Below, in pieces: positions 63,135-64,000 of a DNA stretch of 64,000 bases; positions within the stretch are counted from its first letter, which is position 1; the number at the start of each line of letters is the position of its first letter. The stretch is from a candidate division KSB1 bacterium. GTDB lineage: Bacteria > Zhuqueibacterota > Zhuqueibacteria > Zhuqueibacterales > Zhuqueibacteraceae. Location: the NCBI GenBank assembly GCA_034506175.1, contig JAPDQB010000023.1:1-64000 (forward strand), given 5' to 3'. The position numbers and the translations under genes are program-made. A model generated the notes under the pieces. That model made no database searches. It was not told where the DNA came from and saw only the letters and a program-made list of their open reading frames with translations.

Positions 63135-64000
63135 TTATTTTGAAGTAAACAAATTTCGATCGATTTTCGCCGGATCGCCGATTACCACGAACTGAAAATT
63201 GTTCATGTACTTTTGCGCCACGTGTCTCACCTGTTCAGGCGTCACTTTTTGGCGATTCTTCACAAACTTCTCGCTGGCGCGCCAACCCAGCCCCGCCAGC
63301 TCGAAACGCGCCAGAAACGCGGCCTGCGCGGCGTTGGTTTCGTTTTCCAAATAATAGCTGGTGAGCGACAGATTGATGCGATCACGCAGACCTTCGGGAT
63401 CCAACAGGCGGTTTTGCAGCCGTTTGACTTCGGCGAGCATGATTTTGATCGTCGAATCCGGCGCCACCGTGGTCACGTAGAGCTTGCCGTGGTTGGCAAA
63501 CAAATCTTCCAGGCGCGCTTCCGGCGCATAGGACAAATTCCTTTTCGTCCGCACCTCTTCAAAAACGCGGTCCTGCAAAATCGCCACGGCCACGCGCATC
63601 GCATAATAATCGGCGTCACGCTGGCTCGGCGCCGAAAAATAACCGGCGATATAATTGGTCGGTAAATCTTGCGGTTCGATATGCACGCTGGCGAGCGCAT
63701 GCTTGACCGTCGGCGGATACCGCGGCTGATAATTTCCCACTGGCAATCGGCCAAAGGCAGCGGCGATTTTATTTTGCAAAGCAGCCTGATTGACATTGCC
63801 GACGATGACCAGTAGCAATTTCGAGGTGATCAAATTATCCTTGAGATATTGTCGCATCTGTGCAATCGTGATTTGGCTTACGGATTCCACCGTGCCCTCC
63901 GGCGAGAGCGCGTAAGGGTGGTTTTGATAAAACCGTGCCGCGCCCAGCATTTCCAAATGCGAATCGGGATGATCATGGCGCTGGCGCAGCGCCGCCAGCA
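63135..64000 (-). CDS. M16-family peptidase, C-terminal part (continues beyond window)
   Basis: About 288 codons open to the right edge. The reading SPEGTVESVSQITIAQMRQY, LLLVIVGNVNQAALQNKI and TNYIAGYFSAPSQRDADYYA follows the second halves of M16 zinc peptidases; the zinc site (HxxEH) would lie outside the window or belong to a partner. The end VTPEQVRHVAQKYMNNFQFV is characteristic. The protein is cut by the window edge, not by mutation. Confidence 0.85.
   Translation of the reverse strand, partial: LAALRQRHDHPDSHLEMLGAARFYQNHPYALSPEGTVESVSQITIAQMRQYLKDNLITSKLLLVIVGNVNQAALQNKIAAAFGRLPVGNYQPRYPPTVKHALASVHIEPQDLPTNYIAGYFSAPSQRDADYYAMRVAVAILQDRVFEEVRTKRNLSYAPEARLEDLFANHGKLYVTTVAPDSTIKIMLAEVKRLQNRLLDPEGLRDRINLSLTSYYLENETNAAQAAFLARFELAGLGWRASEKFVKNRQKVTPEQVRHVAQKYMNNFQFVVIGDPAKIDRNLFTSK

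Overview
The window looks like a chromosomal piece of an uncultured Gram-negative bacterium of the FCB (Fibrobacterota-Chlorobiota-Bacteroidota) type, most like the KSB1/Calditrichota candidate lineages. The evidence is four large secreted proteins plus a secreted phytase ending in an 'NYPNPFN...' C-terminal block followed by a FlgD-like fold (type IX secretion-style sorting domains), outer-membrane barrels, lipoproteins, an RND pump, and several families of dispersed foldback repeats. The assignment rests on protein style only. No rRNA, tRNA or CRISPR array was seen.

Layout. 1-3948: start of a leftward gene at the edge, then an RND efflux permease whose two cytoplasmic loops carry purine-rich repeat DNA in frame. 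4191-8768: a mobile-element graveyard, with an internally deleted IS256 transposase and two internally deleted IS66 elements. These flank a 768-residue TPR/WD40/zinc-ribbon protein with seven near-identical blades and a truncated DUF4177-like gene. A 140-base hairpin element upstream of the WD40 gene has a second, inverted copy at 13.6 kb. 8811-24328: a leftward series of secreted multidomain proteins (phosphoesterase-, alginate-lyase-like and propeller-headed, plus a decayed copy). They share IPT, InlB-type repeats and an unassigned ~200-residue domain. A beta-propeller phytase follows.

24339-35113: a leftward exopolysaccharide operon. In transcription order it has Wza-like export lipoprotein, GumC/Wzc-like chain-length protein, a P-loop ATPase lacking the P-loop lysine, a degenerate GGDEF protein, a priming sugar transferase, a GT2 glycosyltransferase, an HprK-like protein, three GDP-heptose genes (HddC, HddA, GmhB) and a membrane beta-helix protein. 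35947-44863: housekeeping and envelope genes (UbiA-type prenyltransferase, pyrF-pyrE, barrel protein, EEP nuclease, frameshifted gene, M14 peptidase, DUF2283, DUF1684).

45010-48143 is the best candidate for an unusual system: a CARF-domain protein with a RelE-like C-terminus (Cami1-like) but no neighbouring cas genes. It is divergent from an overlapping pair encoding an OLD-like ABC ATPase and a DUF4276 (Toprim-like) protein, an arrangement typical of anti-phage defence. 48174-64000: a TonB-like/DUF4900-like protein, an acetate kinase truncated at a junction with a truncated barrel gene, two small genes, SpoIID/LytB, a GlcF-type iron-sulfur protein, two DinB-like proteins, a deoxyhypusine-synthase-like enzyme, a coiled-coil membrane protein, a DinJ-YafQ-like toxin-antitoxin pair whose toxin has a stop codon, a prolyl oligopeptidase, a CocE/NonD-type hydrolase with a strong promoter, and part of an M16 peptidase.
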